Source of the DNA: Azotimanducus sp965199815 | GTDB lineage: Bacteria > Pseudomonadota > Gammaproteobacteria > Pseudomonadales > Azotimanducaceae | NCBI GenBank assembly: GCA_965199815.1 | Contig: CBDATE010000010.1 | Span: forward strand, 78,400-142,399 | Length of the DNA: 64,000 nt | Reading direction: 5' to 3' | Shown here: positions 7,809 through 17,467 of the stretch, one piece after another | How the letters are laid out: every line of letters begins with the position of its first letter | Numbering within the stretch: the stretch's first letter is position 1 | The notes under the pieces: model-generated | Databases searched by the model: none | Told to the model about the DNA's origin: nothing | The model's input: the letters and a program-made list of their open reading frames with translations, nothing else | Translations under genes and position numbers: made by a program

Positions 7809-8938
7809 CACACGCTCCCGTTCATCTGTTCGATATGAACCGACCGGCTCTCGGACAATTTCTCGAGGGCCTGGATGTCGCCCCTTGGCGCGCGTCGCAG
7901 ATACTCAAGTGGCTCTATCATCAGCGCGAGCTCAATCCGGAGGGCATGTCGAATCTGGCCAAGCCACTGCGCGCCAGAATCGCCGCCCTGACGCGATGCG
8001 AGCTTCCCGAAATCATCGAAGAACGGGTGGCGGCGGACGGTGTGCGCAAGTTCCTGATGCGCCCCATGGATCTTGCCAGAGACCAGGCAATCGAGACGGT
8101 GCTCATCCCCGATGGCAAGCGTAATACCCTGTGTGTGTCCTCGCAGGTCGGGTGCGCTCTGGGGTGTGTCTTTTGCGCGACCGGAATGCAAGGCTTTTCC
8201 GCCAACCTGAGTACCGCTGACATCATCGGCCAGGTGTGGCTGGTGGCCGGAAGACTGCGCGAACTCGGAGACCCCCGAGGCATTACCAACGTCGTCTTCA
8301 TGGGCATGGGCGAACCCCTGCTCAACTTCGAGGCGGTGATGCGCGCTGTGGATATCATGATCGACGACTGCGGCTTCGGGCTGGCCAACCATCGCGTGAC
8401 CGTCAGCACCGCCGGTGTGGTGCCGGGCATCAATGCCATGGTCGGTCGCACCTCCGCGTCTCTCGCCATCTCGCTGCACGCCGCTGACGACGCACTGCGC
8501 TCGCAACTGGTGCCGATCAATCGCAAGTACCGCCTGCCGACCCTCCTGTCGAGCGCCAGGGCGTACCTCGATTCGTTGGGTCGGCGCAGGCGATTGACCA
8601 TGGAATACACGCTGCTTCGAGATGTCAACGATGCGCCTGCACAGGCCCGGGCGCTCGTCCGGCTGCTCGCGGATGTGCGCTGCAATGTCAACCTGCTGCC
8701 GTTCAATCCGGTGCCCGGTTCCGGTTTTGAACGCCCGAGCGAGCGCACGGTGCGCGCATTTCAGCGTGTGCTGCTCGATGCCGGGTGCTCATCCATCGTG
8801 CGCCGAACCCGAGGCGACGAGATCAACGCAGCTTGTGGCCAGTTGGTGGGCGGGCTGAGGCCGAACAGGCAGGCGTTGCGCCGCTTTGCGCGCGAATCCG
8901 CGCCGGAACCACTAGACCTGCTGGCGAGCACCGTCTGA
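7805..8938 (+). CDS. rlmN: Dual-specificity 23S rRNA A2503 / tRNA A37 C2-methyltransferase
   Basis: Radical SAM enzyme of 377 residues. The cluster motif CxxxCxxC is C117, C121, C124 in SSQVGCALGCVFCATG. The methyl-carrying cysteine of the family corresponds to the one in DEINAACGQL near the C-terminus. GMGEPLLNFEAVMRAV is also typical. It overlaps ndk by four bases and the HTH gene by one base (TGATG), which indicates translational coupling. Confidence 0.97.
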   Translation: MTHAPVHLFDMNRPALGQFLEGLDVAPWRASQILKWLYHQRELNPEGMSNLAKPLRARIAALTRCELPEIIEERVAADGVRKFLMRPMDLARDQAIETVLIPDGKRNTLCVSSQVGCALGCVFCATGMQGFSANLSTADIIGQVWLVAGRLRELGDPRGITNVVFMGMGEPLLNFEAVMRAVDIMIDDCGFGLANHRVTVSTAGVVPGINAMVGRTSASLAISLHAADDALRSQLVPINRKYRLPTLLSSARAYLDSLGRRRRLTMEYTLLRDVNDAPAQARALVRLLADVRCNVNLLPFNPVPGSGFERPSERTVRAFQRVLLDAGCSSIVRRTRGDEINAACGQLVGGLRPNRQALRRFARESAPEPLDLLASTV

Positions 8939-9399
8939 TGGAGCAAGCGGATTCGGCCAGGCACGATGCAGCTCAGGCACCCGAGAAGAGTGCCATCGAG
9001 GTAGCAGCCGAGGCGTTTCGTGCGGCCAGAATCGAGGCCGGGCTGACTGAGGATCAGGTAGCCGATGCACTCAAAATCACGCGCAAGCGGGTCATGTGTA
9101 TCGAGCGAGGCGATCTGGGGGATCTGCCGCCGTATATCTACGTCAAGGGATATATCCGCGAGTATGAACGCATACTGGGGCTGGAACCCGGAAGCATCGG
9201 ACAGCTGTTTGTGTGCGCCCTGAAAGAATATGCACACACCATCAAGAAGCCGACGCCGACTATCGGGCAAAGCTACGCATCGTTCGGTCAGCGCGTTTCC
9301 ATGTTCCTGCACACACATCCTGGCCGCGTGTTGACCGGCATCCTGCTCATCGCTCTGGCCGGCATCGGAAGCATCGCCTGGTGGCTGTTCGCCACCTGA
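8938..9399 (+). CDS. RodZ-like helix-turn-helix membrane protein, short form
   Basis: Start ATG 8938, overlapping the rlmN stop. 153 residues: an Xre-type HTH at about 20-85 (FRAARIEAGLTEDQVADALK... PPYIYVKGYIREYERILGL), which is the RodZ N-terminal domain that contacts MreB, and one membrane segment at about 130-150 (VLTGILLIALAGIGSIAWWLF). The long periplasmic part of RodZ is absent, the protein ending right after the membrane helix. Position between rlmN and hisS is that of rodZ. The pilF/pilW and ispG genes that often lie here are missing. Probably cell-shape related; effect of the missing domain unknown. Confidence 0.8.
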   Translation: MEQADSARHDAAQAPEKSAIEVAAEAFRAARIEAGLTEDQVADALKITRKRVMCIERGDLGDLPPYIYVKGYIREYERILGLEPGSIGQLFVCALKEYAHTIKKPTPTIGQSYASFGQRVSMFLHTHPGRVLTGILLIALAGIGSIAWWLFAT

Positions 9400-9418
9400 C
9401 GCACAGCACATTCATCTC

Positions 9419-10738
9419 GTGGCGCAGTTTCAATCCATTCGCGGTATGCGTGACCTCCTGCCGGATGAGTGTGACATCTGGATGCGCGTCGAGCAGGCCG
9501 TACAGGCATCGGTGCGCGCCTTCGGATATCGCGAGATTCGGCTGCCTCTGGTGGAGACGACAGCCCTGTTCGAGCGCAGTGTGGGCGATGCCACCGACAT
9601 TGTCGAAAAGGAGATGTACAGCTTCGAGAGTCGCGATGGCGAATCCTTGACGCTGCGCCCGGAAGGCACCGCGGGCTGCGTACGCGCGGCGCTGCAACAC
9701 GGGCTGGCTTTCAACCGCATTTCGCGACTCTGGTATCGCGGCCCCATGTTTCGCTACGAGCGGCCACAGAAGGGCCGCTATCGCCAGTTCGAGCAGATTG
9801 GCGTGGAGGCTTTCGGTATGGCAACACCGGCGCTTGATGTGGAACTGATCGAGATGAACCGCAGTTATCTGCAAGCACTCGGGTTGGCTCGCCAGGTCAG
9901 GTTGCGAGTCAATTCACTGGGTACGCCCGCCTCGCGTATGCATTATCTGGAGAAGCTCGGAACCTACTTCGAGTCGCGCATTGACGAACTCGATGCCGAC
10001 AGTGTGCGTCGCCTGGAGCGTAATCCGCTACGCATTCTCGATAGCAAGCACACCGCGACGCGCGCTGTAGTTCGCGAGGCGCCGCGTATTGCCGACAGTC
10101 TGGATGCTGCCTCGAAGCGGCACTTCGAGACAGTGCTCGATTTGTTGACCGCCTCGTCAATCGAGTATCAGGTCGATCACGAGCTGGTGCGCGGACTGGA
10201 CTATTACACACATACCATCTTCGAGTTCGAGACCGACAGGCTCGGTGCCCAGGGTGCTGTCTCTGGCGGTGGCCGATATGATGGGCTGGTGCAGGCTCTG
10301 GGTGGGCGACCTGCACCCGGTGCGGGGTTTGCCATAGGCATGGACAGACTGGTGCTGCTGTATCGCGAAGTTCATGGCGAGCAATCTGCATCGCGCCCCG
10401 GCATCATTTACTGTGCGAGCGTGGATCCGGAGAGCATCGCGTATCTCATGGGCTGCGCCAACCGGCTACGCCAACACCTGCCCGATTATCAGGTGATTTT
10501 CGATGCCGCTGGCGGCAAACTGGCCACTCAGCTGCGCCGTGCCGACCGGGAAGGCGCGGCCTGGGCGGTGATTGCCGGTGAGACGGAGCGTGACAGTTCC
10601 ACCCTGACGCTCAAGCCCATGAACACGGTAGGCGAACAGCAACGCCTGTCGTATGATGCGCTTGTAGCTCACCTGCGTGAATCCACATCCAGCGAGCTTG
10701 CGGCTGTCGGCAACTCGACCGTTTATCAACACACTTGA
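9419..10738 (+). CDS. hisS: Histidyl-tRNA synthetase
   Basis: Class II synthetase, 439 residues from GTG 9419. IRGMRDLLP opens the chain; motif 2 is MFRYERPQKGRYRQFEQIG; the histidine-specific signatures GLDYYTHTIFE and GGGRYDGL follow; an anticodon-binding domain fills the last 110 residues. It lies 19 bases after the RodZ-like gene and runs into yfgM, the standard neighbour. Confidence 0.97.
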   Translation: MAQFQSIRGMRDLLPDECDIWMRVEQAVQASVRAFGYREIRLPLVETTALFERSVGDATDIVEKEMYSFESRDGESLTLRPEGTAGCVRAALQHGLAFNRISRLWYRGPMFRYERPQKGRYRQFEQIGVEAFGMATPALDVELIEMNRSYLQALGLARQVRLRVNSLGTPASRMHYLEKLGTYFESRIDELDADSVRRLERNPLRILDSKHTATRAVVREAPRIADSLDAASKRHFETVLDLLTASSIEYQVDHELVRGLDYYTHTIFEFETDRLGAQGAVSGGGRYDGLVQALGGRPAPGAGFAIGMDRLVLLYREVHGEQSASRPGIIYCASVDPESIAYLMGCANRLRQHLPDYQVIFDAAGGKLATQLRRADREGAAWAVIAGETERDSSTLTLKPMNTVGEQQRLSYDALVAHLRESTSSELAAVGNSTVYQHT

Positions 10739-10752
10739 ACCGCGTATTGGCC

Positions 10753-11679
10753 ATGGTAGATCTGTTGGAAGAAGATGAAGTCGTTGATCGAATACGCGAG
10801 TGGTGGCGCAAGAACGGCCTCTCACTGGCGGGTGGACTGATCCTGATCGTCGCGGGCTGGTCCGGTTGGAACTGGTATGACGCGCGTACCGAAGAACACG
10901 CTCAGGCAGCGTTCGATCAGTTTTCGCAATATGTCGAGCTGCGTACGGCGGGAGAGGCGGACGGTGAAGAGGCTCTGGAGATTCTTGCGCTGCTTGACGG
11001 GCAGTATCAGGGCTCCGGGGCGCAGCTCCTGAGCCTCTTGTATCGCGCTGGTGATGCGGTGGCGGAGGGCGAACTCGCACAGGCGGTGGGATACCTTGAA
11101 GATGTACTGGAGGCAGCGCCGGGTGGACAGGTGGAGACGCTTGCCGCGCTGCGCCTGGCACGTATCCATATTGCACAAGATGCGCTTGACGAGGCGCAAG
11201 CGCTGCTTGACAGCACTGACGGGGCGGGGTTCCTGGCCATGAAGCAGGAGCTGCAGGGCGACCTGCATGCATCGAGGGAGGATTGGGACAGCGCGCGCGC
11301 CGCTTACCAGGCCGCCCTCGAATCCGAGGAAGCGGCTGAACTGCAGGACACCTGGCCGTTCCTGTCCATGAAAATCCACGCTGTTCAATCCGCGGATGAC
11401 GATCCATTGATGGTTGCGGTTGCTGAAGGCGAGGATGAAGACGTATTGGGGAGCGTCGCAGATGCCGACGAGGTCGGTGCTCCGGTTACCTTCGAGGTGT
11501 CGAGAGATGAACAGGGGGAGATGGTGTTCACACCGACCGGGGATCAGGAGGGGTCTGATACGCCGAATGTCACTCTCTCCGGAGTGGAGGATTCGGATGC
11601 CTCCGAGCAGGCGGATGTTGGCGACCAGGCGCAAGCCGACGAGCAAGCCGACGCTGATGACCAGGAAGAGGAAGCGTGA
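10753..11679 (+). CDS. yfgM: YfgM-like tetratricopeptide membrane protein
   Basis: Start chosen at ATG 10753 (VDLLEEDEVVDRIREWWRKN is the family N-terminus); an upstream TTG overlapping hisS is less likely. One membrane helix at about 22-41 (LAGGLILIVAGWSGWNW), then helical repeats facing the periplasm with the pattern LAALRLARIHIAQDALDEAQALL. The last 90 residues are an acidic extension rich in D, E and Q, not usual for YfgM (normally near 206 residues; here 308). In E. coli YfgM works with PpiD at the Sec translocon. Gene order hisS-yfgM-bamB-der is conserved. Confidence 0.85.
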   Translation: MVDLLEEDEVVDRIREWWRKNGLSLAGGLILIVAGWSGWNWYDARTEEHAQAAFDQFSQYVELRTAGEADGEEALEILALLDGQYQGSGAQLLSLLYRAGDAVAEGELAQAVGYLEDVLEAAPGGQVETLAALRLARIHIAQDALDEAQALLDSTDGAGFLAMKQELQGDLHASREDWDSARAAYQAALESEEAAELQDTWPFLSMKIHAVQSADDDPLMVAVAEGEDEDVLGSVADADEVGAPVTFEVSRDEQGEMVFTPTGDQEGSDTPNVTLSGVEDSDASEQADVGDQAQADEQADADDQEEEA

Positions 11680-11681
11680 AC

Positions 11682-12956
11682 ATGATGCGATTATCGATGC
11701 ACACCAGACACACCCGATACCGGGGGCACGGGCAGCTTGCGTCCAGAGTACTGCGCCTGTGCGCCTGTGCATTATTGCTCGGCCTGCTCTCCGGGTGTGC
11801 GACGCTTGGCAAGCTCGAGTTCTGGGGCAACGGTGATGATGATGTCGAAGCTCCCATGCCCTTGCCCGAGATCGAGAGCGAGGTTTCGATCAAACGCGCC
11901 TGGAGCGCGAGCGTCGGCAAGGGACTCGGCAAGAAGTATGCGCGCATCACACCGGCGCTACTGGCTGACCTGATCATCGCCGCGGATGCTTTCGGCACCC
12001 TGGCGGCCTATGACCGTTTCAGTGGCAAGCGACGCTGGCGCACTCGCATCAAGGCCCCTGATGAGGGCTTCGGATTCGGCCTCGGGGCCAAGCGCGACAA
12101 TGCCTTTGTGACCGCAGGCGTGGCGGCTGGCGAAGGCGTTGCCGTCATTGGCACGGCGAACGGCGAGGCAATCGGGCTGGATGCAGCCACTGGCCGTACC
12201 CTGTGGCGAGCCGAGATGTCGAGCGAGGCCGAAGGTCGGCCAGCTGTTGGCAGCGGACTGGTGTACATCATGGCGGTAGATGGGCGATTGGTGGCGCTTG
12301 ATCTCCTGACTGGAAGGGAACGCTGGAACCACGATGGCGAGGTGCCGGTGCTGACGCTTCGAGGCGGCGGTCAGGTGAATTACGTGGAGGGCGTTGTCTA
12401 TGCACCTTTTGCCAACGGCAAGCTGGTGGCGTTTGATGCCGAGGATGGCGAGATTCGCTGGGAGCATCGCATGAGCCTGTCTCAGGGGCGCTCCGAATTG
12501 CAACGCATCATTGATGTGGATAGCGGTGCGCTGGTGCTTGGCCGCTTTGTCTATAGCGTGAACTACAACGGCAATCTCAAGTCCTTGCGACGCAGCGATG
12601 GCACCAGCGTGTGGGAGCTGGATGTTTCCAGTTTTCAGCCGCTGGCTACCGGCTACGGCAATGTCTATGTGGTCAACAATGAAGGTGCCCTGCTCGCAGT
12701 TGATCAGCGCGAGGCCAGCGTACTCTGGCGGCAGGAACGCTTGCTGCGCCGCGAGTTGACCGCACCGGCAGTGGCCTCGAGCTATCTTGCAGTCGGCGAC
12801 GGGCAAGGCTATCTGCATCTGGTGGCGCAATCGGATGGACGCATTGTGGGGCGCGTCAAGGCCGGTCGCGCACTGTTTTCTCCGCCCGTGTTCTCCGATG
12901 GACTCGTCTATTGTTACGATGGCGGGGGTCGGCTCAGCGCCTTCAGCATTTTGTAG
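11682..12956 (+). CDS. bamB: Outer-membrane assembly lipoprotein BamB
   Basis: PQQ-like beta-propeller that helps the BAM complex insert outer-membrane proteins. A lipoprotein signal is visible (LCACALLLGLLSGCATLG, lipobox LSGC). The propeller blades carry repeated motifs such as DAATGRTLWRAE, DLLTGRERWNHD and DAEDGEIRWEHR. Possible starts are GTG 11676, ATG 11682, 11685 and 11697; 11682 is taken. The gene overlaps or abuts yfgM and precedes der. BamB would be relevant to export of the giant autotransporter at the right of the window, though that link is only inferred. Confidence 0.92.
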   Translation: MMRLSMHTRHTRYRGHGQLASRVLRLCACALLLGLLSGCATLGKLEFWGNGDDDVEAPMPLPEIESEVSIKRAWSASVGKGLGKKYARITPALLADLIIAADAFGTLAAYDRFSGKRRWRTRIKAPDEGFGFGLGAKRDNAFVTAGVAAGEGVAVIGTANGEAIGLDAATGRTLWRAEMSSEAEGRPAVGSGLVYIMAVDGRLVALDLLTGRERWNHDGEVPVLTLRGGGQVNYVEGVVYAPFANGKLVAFDAEDGEIRWEHRMSLSQGRSELQRIIDVDSGALVLGRFVYSVNYNGNLKSLRRSDGTSVWELDVSSFQPLATGYGNVYVVNNEGALLAVDQREASVLWRQERLLRRELTAPAVASSYLAVGDGQGYLHLVAQSDGRIVGRVKAGRALFSPPVFSDGLVYCYDGGGRLSAFSIL

Positions 12957-12974
12957 CGTGATTCGGCGTGTTCA

Positions 12975-14375
12975 ATGATGCCTGTTCGGGGACCGCGAAC
13001 GCTCGCGCTGGTCGGGCGTCCAAATGTTGGTAAATCAACGCTCTTCAATCGCCTGACGCGTACGCGCGATGCCCTGGTGGCTGATGTCGAGGGCGTAACG
13101 CGCGACCGGCGTTTCGGGCGTATGCAGCTTGACGATGCTGTCTGTACGGTTATAGATACGGGCGGCTTCGGCGGTGAGGATGCGTTCGGCCCGCTGGTCG
13201 ACGCACAGATCCAGGCAACGCTCGAGCGTATCGACCTGGCACTGCTGCTGCTTGATGCCAGAAGCGGCCCGCTCCCCGGCGACTATGCCTTGCTGGACCA
13301 GCTCAGGCGCGCCGAATGCCCGGTACTTGGCATCGCCAACAAGTGTGATGGCGTGGATCTTGATGCCGTCCTTGGGGGCTTTGCCGAGCTTGGGCTGAAG
13401 GATGCTGTGCTGGCAATTTCGGCGCTGCGCGGCACGGGGCTCGGGAAACTGCGTACACATCTTGGCAGCGAGCTTGGCCCCGGCGATGCCCTGCCGAGCC
13501 CGGGAGACGGCATTCGCGTGGCGATTGTCGGCCGCCCGAATGTCGGTAAATCCACTCTGGTCAATCGTCTGCTCGGTGAGACGCGGCAGTTGGTCTCCGA
13601 CATGCCGGGTACCACCCGTGATGCCATGGAGATGCCTCTGGAGCAGGATGGTGTCCGCTACCTGCTCATCGACACGGCCGGTATTCGCCGCAAGGGCAAG
13701 GTTTCGCAGACAGTCGAGAAGTTTTCCGTCGTCAAGTCGCTTGAAGCCATCAATCGCGCCGAGATTGTCCTCATGCTGGTGGATGCCAGCGAGGGCATTA
13801 CCAGCCAGGACTTGCATCTGCTCGAGTATGCCATCGAGGCCGGCTGCGGCGCGGTGCTGTGTCTCAACAAGTGGGATGCGGTTGATCGGCATACGGCATT
13901 GCAGCTTGCCTCGGAAACCCGGCGGCGGCTCGGCTTCGCACCCTGGGTGCCGGTACGAAAGATTTCCGCCTTGCGCGGCGACAATATTCGTGCAACGCTG
14001 AAGTTCGCCAGGAAGATGCATGATCTGCGCAATGTCGAGATCAAGCCAGCCAGGATGACCGGCATATTGCAGGCGGCGCAGCGGGCAGTGCCTCCGCCGC
14101 TGGTGTCTGGCAGGCGTGTCAAGTTGCGCTATGCCCACAAGGTCAGTTCACACCCGCCGCGCATCATGATTCACGGCAGTCGTACCGGAATGCTTCCGAA
14201 CCACTATGTGCGATATCTGGAGAAGGTGTTTCGAGAGGAACTCGGGCTTGTGGGGTCGCCCGTACAGTTCAGTTTCAAGGATGCCCCCAACCCCTTCGCC
14301 GGTCAGCGCAACGAGCTGTCTCGGCGCCAGCTCGCCAAGCGCCGCCGCCTGATTGCGCATTCACGACGCAAGTGA
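12975..14375 (+). CDS. der: Ribosome-assembly GTPase Der (EngA)
   Basis: 466 residues with two G domains in tandem. LVGRPNVGKSTLFNRL opens the first, IVGRPNVGKSTLVNRL near residue 180 the second. DTGGFG and DTAGIRRKGK are the G3 regions, NKCDGVD and NKWDAVD the G4 boxes. A KH-like C-terminal domain and a basic tail (QLAKRRRLIAHSRRK) follow. Acts in 50S maturation. It converges with the M23 peptidase gene with a 20-base gap and no clear terminator. Confidence 0.97.
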   Translation: MMPVRGPRTLALVGRPNVGKSTLFNRLTRTRDALVADVEGVTRDRRFGRMQLDDAVCTVIDTGGFGGEDAFGPLVDAQIQATLERIDLALLLLDARSGPLPGDYALLDQLRRAECPVLGIANKCDGVDLDAVLGGFAELGLKDAVLAISALRGTGLGKLRTHLGSELGPGDALPSPGDGIRVAIVGRPNVGKSTLVNRLLGETRQLVSDMPGTTRDAMEMPLEQDGVRYLLIDTAGIRRKGKVSQTVEKFSVVKSLEAINRAEIVLMLVDASEGITSQDLHLLEYAIEAGCGAVLCLNKWDAVDRHTALQLASETRRRLGFAPWVPVRKISALRGDNIRATLKFARKMHDLRNVEIKPARMTGILQAAQRAVPPPLVSGRRVKLRYAHKVSSHPPRIMIHGSRTGMLPNHYVRYLEKVFREELGLVGSPVQFSFKDAPNPFAGQRNELSRRQLAKRRRLIAHSRRK

Positions 14376-14395
14376 TTCAGGGGAGCTGTGGGGAG

Positions 14396-15235
14396 CTATA
14401 ACTCGAGCGCAATTTCCGGATCCACGCGCACTCCACCAACCGACAGCGTCCAGTGCACATGCGGCCCGGTGGCGCGCCCCGTGGCCCCGACCTTGCCGAC
14501 AAGGGCACCTTGTGCTATCTCCTGATCCTGTTCAACCAGGATTTCGCTCATGTGTCCGAGCATGGAAACGATGCCGGCACCGTGATCGATCATCACCAGA
14601 AGCCCGCTGAAGAAGAAATCACCGGTAAGCGCCACCTTGCCCGCGGCCGGGGCGATGATCGATGTGCCGGTGGGCGCAGCTATGTCGAGCCCTGAATGCG
14701 GACTGCGTGGCTGGTCGTTGAAAAATCGACGTACGCCGAACTCACTCGAGCGCCGCCCCTGAACGGGCTGCTGCATCGGAAAGGGGAGCGCTTCGAGATC
14801 GCTGAAGGAGTCGTACACAGCTTTTTGTCGCGCAGCTTCGCGCATAAAGCGCGCTATATCCTCGGGCTCCGGTTCGACCTTGCGCTGATCGGCGATCTGC
14901 AGGCGCTCCTCACGATAGGTACGCGCCTCAACTTCAATGTCGAGCACTGTTTCCTTGCCGTCTGTATCGACAAGCACTACCTCATGTGCGCCCGGCTCGG
15001 TGTCCATGTGCACGGGGGTCAGTACCAGGCCACTACTCGTGACCGGCAGGCGAACCTGCCCCAGGCGGGCGGATGCGAGATCGGTACGCCCCGTGTGCAG
15101 GATGCGAATACCTCCCTGCTTGATGAGATGCTCCTGATTGTCTGCGCCATCGGCGGCGGTCGCCAGCAGGCCGAGACAGAGCCAGAGCGGTAGCAGAGAG
15201 GATGTGAACAGTGAAGAAGGTTTCATGGTAGTCAT
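14396..15235 (-). CDS. Secreted M23 (LytM-type) peptidase
   Basis: 279 residues with a signal peptide (SSLLPLWLCLGLLATAADGA). The C-terminal M23 domain has HSGLDI, GHMSE and the HVHW motif, giving the zinc ligands; FGVRRFFNDQPRSPHSG marks its start. The N-terminal 130 residues are a beta-rich domain before a helical link. Such proteins cut peptidoglycan cross-links or, if degenerate, activate amidases; the metal ligands look intact. Its start overlaps the xseA stop by four bases, so they form an operon. Confidence 0.92.
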   Translation of the reverse strand: MTTMKPSSLFTSSLLPLWLCLGLLATAADGADNQEHLIKQGGIRILHTGRTDLASARLGQVRLPVTSSGLVLTPVHMDTEPGAHEVVLVDTDGKETVLDIEVEARTYREERLQIADQRKVEPEPEDIARFMREAARQKAVYDSFSDLEALPFPMQQPVQGRRSSEFGVRRFFNDQPRSPHSGLDIAAPTGTSIIAPAAGKVALTGDFFFSGLLVMIDHGAGIVSMLGHMSEILVEQDQEIAQGALVGKVGATGRATGPHVHWTLSVGGVRVDPEIALEL

Positions 15236-16638
15236 TGTGATGCGGGGGATGAGGGTGTGTGAATACCCTGCACCTGAACCTCGAGCTCGCCATCGGCGAG
15301 GTGAGCGCGCAGGGGTTCATGCAGGGTCGCCTGATTGACGAGGGTGACGGTTTGGCCGTAACGCTCTCCAAGGATACCGGGTCGCGTCAATATTGCATAG
15401 CCGCGTGCCAGGGTTGCGGTTGGGCTCAAGGCTTCAAGGCGTGTCTCGAGCGCGGCAAGATTTGTTGATGCGCTGCGGCGCAGACTTGTCTCGGCGCGAT
15501 CGAGACGCAGCTGTGCATCGGACAGGTCGCGGCGAAGGCGCGTGATGCGAGCCGTCGGATCTGCGCGACGCAATCGCCCGCAGGCATCGTCCAGGCGCTG
15601 GCTGCGTCTCTCCTGTCCAAGCATGAATACACGAGCGAGCCGCTGATCACACTCGTCAAGGCGTTGCAATCCTTGCTGCACAATCCGTCTCGGGTTCTTC
15701 GCCGCCAGCCGTTCCGTCCATTGTCTCAGTCGATCCTGCTTCAGGTGTTGCACTTGCCTGCTCGCCAGGCGCGCCATGTGACGCAGAAGATCGGTGATGT
15801 GTGCGTTCACCTGCTGCAAGTCCGGCGTGGTCAGGGCGGCAGCGGCGGTCGGTGTTGCGGCGCGCTGATCGGCCGCCAGATCGCTGAGCGTAGTGTCTGT
15901 TTCGTGACCTATACCGGTGACCACTGGAATCTGGCAGGCGGCGACGGCTCTCACCACCGGTTCGAGATTGAAGGCCCACAGATCTTCGAGCGAGCCGCCG
16001 CCACGCGCGAGCAACACCAGATCCGGGCGCGAGACACCGGATTCTGCGGGCCATTTGGCCAGCTTGCGAAATGCTTGCAGGATGTCCGGTGCGGCATTCG
16101 CACCCTGTACGGAGACCGGCAGCAGGGTGCACTGAAACCCGGCGCTACGGGTGCGCAAGGTCTTGAAGATGTCCCTCAAGGCGGCTCCGGATGGGGATGT
16201 TATAACCGCCAGGTGACGCGCGAATTGCGGCAGGGGACGCTTGTTCTCGGCCTCGAACAGGCCCTCCGCGGCGAGCTTCTTGCGCAAGGCTTCGAGGGCG
16301 AGCAGCAGTTCACCGGTGCCCGCAAGCTGCATGTCGCGGGCAATGGCCTGATAGTTGCCGCGCGCTTCATACAGGCTGATGCGACAGCGGAGCCTGATTT
16401 GCGCCCCGTCCGTGGGCGTGAACTTCAGCCGCTGATTGTCACTCCGGAACATGACGCAGCGCAGTTCCGCATCTTCATCCTTGAGGGAAAAATACCAGTG
16501 CCCCGAACGGTAGGATTTGAAGCCCGACACCTCGCCCTGAATCAGGACATCGGGGAAGCTGCCCTCGAGCAGATTCCTTGCCAGCGCGTTGACCTCCGAG
16601 ACCGAGTAAACGCCGTGATTTTGTCCTTCGAGTTTCAT
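15232..16638 (-). CDS. xseA: Exodeoxyribonuclease VII large subunit
   Basis: Start at ATG 16638 (KLEGQNHGVYSVSEVNALAR), giving 468 residues; an upstream TTG is not needed. The N-terminal OB fold (LIQGEVSGFKSYRSGHWYF) is followed by the catalytic core with VITSPSGAALRDI and VTGIGHETDTTLSDLAAD, then a long coiled region. Makes the large subunit that degrades single-stranded DNA with XseB. It is divergent from the SDR gene, with 59 bases between starts. Confidence 0.96.
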   Translation of the reverse strand: MKLEGQNHGVYSVSEVNALARNLLEGSFPDVLIQGEVSGFKSYRSGHWYFSLKDEDAELRCVMFRSDNQRLKFTPTDGAQIRLRCRISLYEARGNYQAIARDMQLAGTGELLLALEALRKKLAAEGLFEAENKRPLPQFARHLAVITSPSGAALRDIFKTLRTRSAGFQCTLLPVSVQGANAAPDILQAFRKLAKWPAESGVSRPDLVLLARGGGSLEDLWAFNLEPVVRAVAACQIPVVTGIGHETDTTLSDLAADQRAATPTAAAALTTPDLQQVNAHITDLLRHMARLASRQVQHLKQDRLRQWTERLAAKNPRRIVQQGLQRLDECDQRLARVFMLGQERRSQRLDDACGRLRRADPTARITRLRRDLSDAQLRLDRAETSLRRSASTNLAALETRLEALSPTATLARGYAILTRPGILGERYGQTVTLVNQATLHEPLRAHLADGELEVQVQGIHTPSSPASQ

Positions 16639-16697
16639 GCTGGCGGAATGCGCGTGACAGGCGCGATAATGCCAAGTGTACAAAAGGAGCACAGGAT

Positions 16698-17372
16698 ATG
16701 TCTGACCGAACCATAGTGATCACCGGTGCCGCGGGCGCGCTTGGTCGCGTTGTGGCGGAGCGGTTTCGCGCTCATGGCGATACCCTCGCGCTGCTCGATC
16801 TGATCGAAACGGATCAGCATGCCGAATACTTCGCCTGCTGCGACCTGCGTGATGCCGAGGCCTGTCAGGCGCAAGTCGAGCGTATCCGCGATCGTTTCGG
16901 GCACATTGATGTACTGCTGAATATCGCTGGCGGGTTCGAGATGGGCGAACCTGTGTATGCCACGCGTACGGAAGTCTGGAAACGGATGTTCGACATCAAT
17001 GTATGGACCATGATCAACATGGTACAGGCCGTGGTGCCGGTGATGCGTGCACAGGGACGCGGCAAGATCGTCAACATGGGTGCGCGTGCGGCGCTCAGGG
17101 GGTCGGCCTTGATGGGTGCCTATGCTGCCTCCAAAAGCGTGGTGATGCGCCTCACCGAAAGCCTCGCCGATGAGCTCGGGGAGGACGGCATCAACGTCAA
17201 CTGCATTTTGCCCAGCATCATCGACACGCCACGCAATCGACAGGACATGCCGGACGAGGAGCATGCTCGCTGGGTGTCCCCGGATGCGATTGCGCACACC
17301 ATGGAGTTTCTGGCATCCGAAGCGAGTGATGCCATGCATGGGGCGGCCCTGCCGGTCGATGGTCTCTGCTGA
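16698..17372 (+). CDS. Short-chain dehydrogenase/reductase
   Basis: 224 residues, classical SDR. The nucleotide-binding turn is TGAAGALGRV near the N-terminus, NIAGGFEMG replaces the usual NNAG, and YAASKS holds the catalytic Y and K. The ribosome site AAAGGAG lies 10 bases before ATG. Substrate not predictable. Possible -10 elements lie in the gap shared with xseA. Confidence 0.9.
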   Translation: MSDRTIVITGAAGALGRVVAERFRAHGDTLALLDLIETDQHAEYFACCDLRDAEACQAQVERIRDRFGHIDVLLNIAGGFEMGEPVYATRTEVWKRMFDINVWTMINMVQAVVPVMRAQGRGKIVNMGARAALRGSALMGAYAASKSVVMRLTESLADELGEDGINVNCILPSIIDTPRNRQDMPDEEHARWVSPDAIAHTMEFLASEASDAMHGAALPVDGLC

Positions 17373-17467
17373 ATCCCTGCGCTTGCCTTTGGGGTGCTGC
17401 CAACGCCAAATGACAGTATGGTGCAGGTCAGGCGTACAATTGCCCGTTATAAAACCGAGACTCGCCA

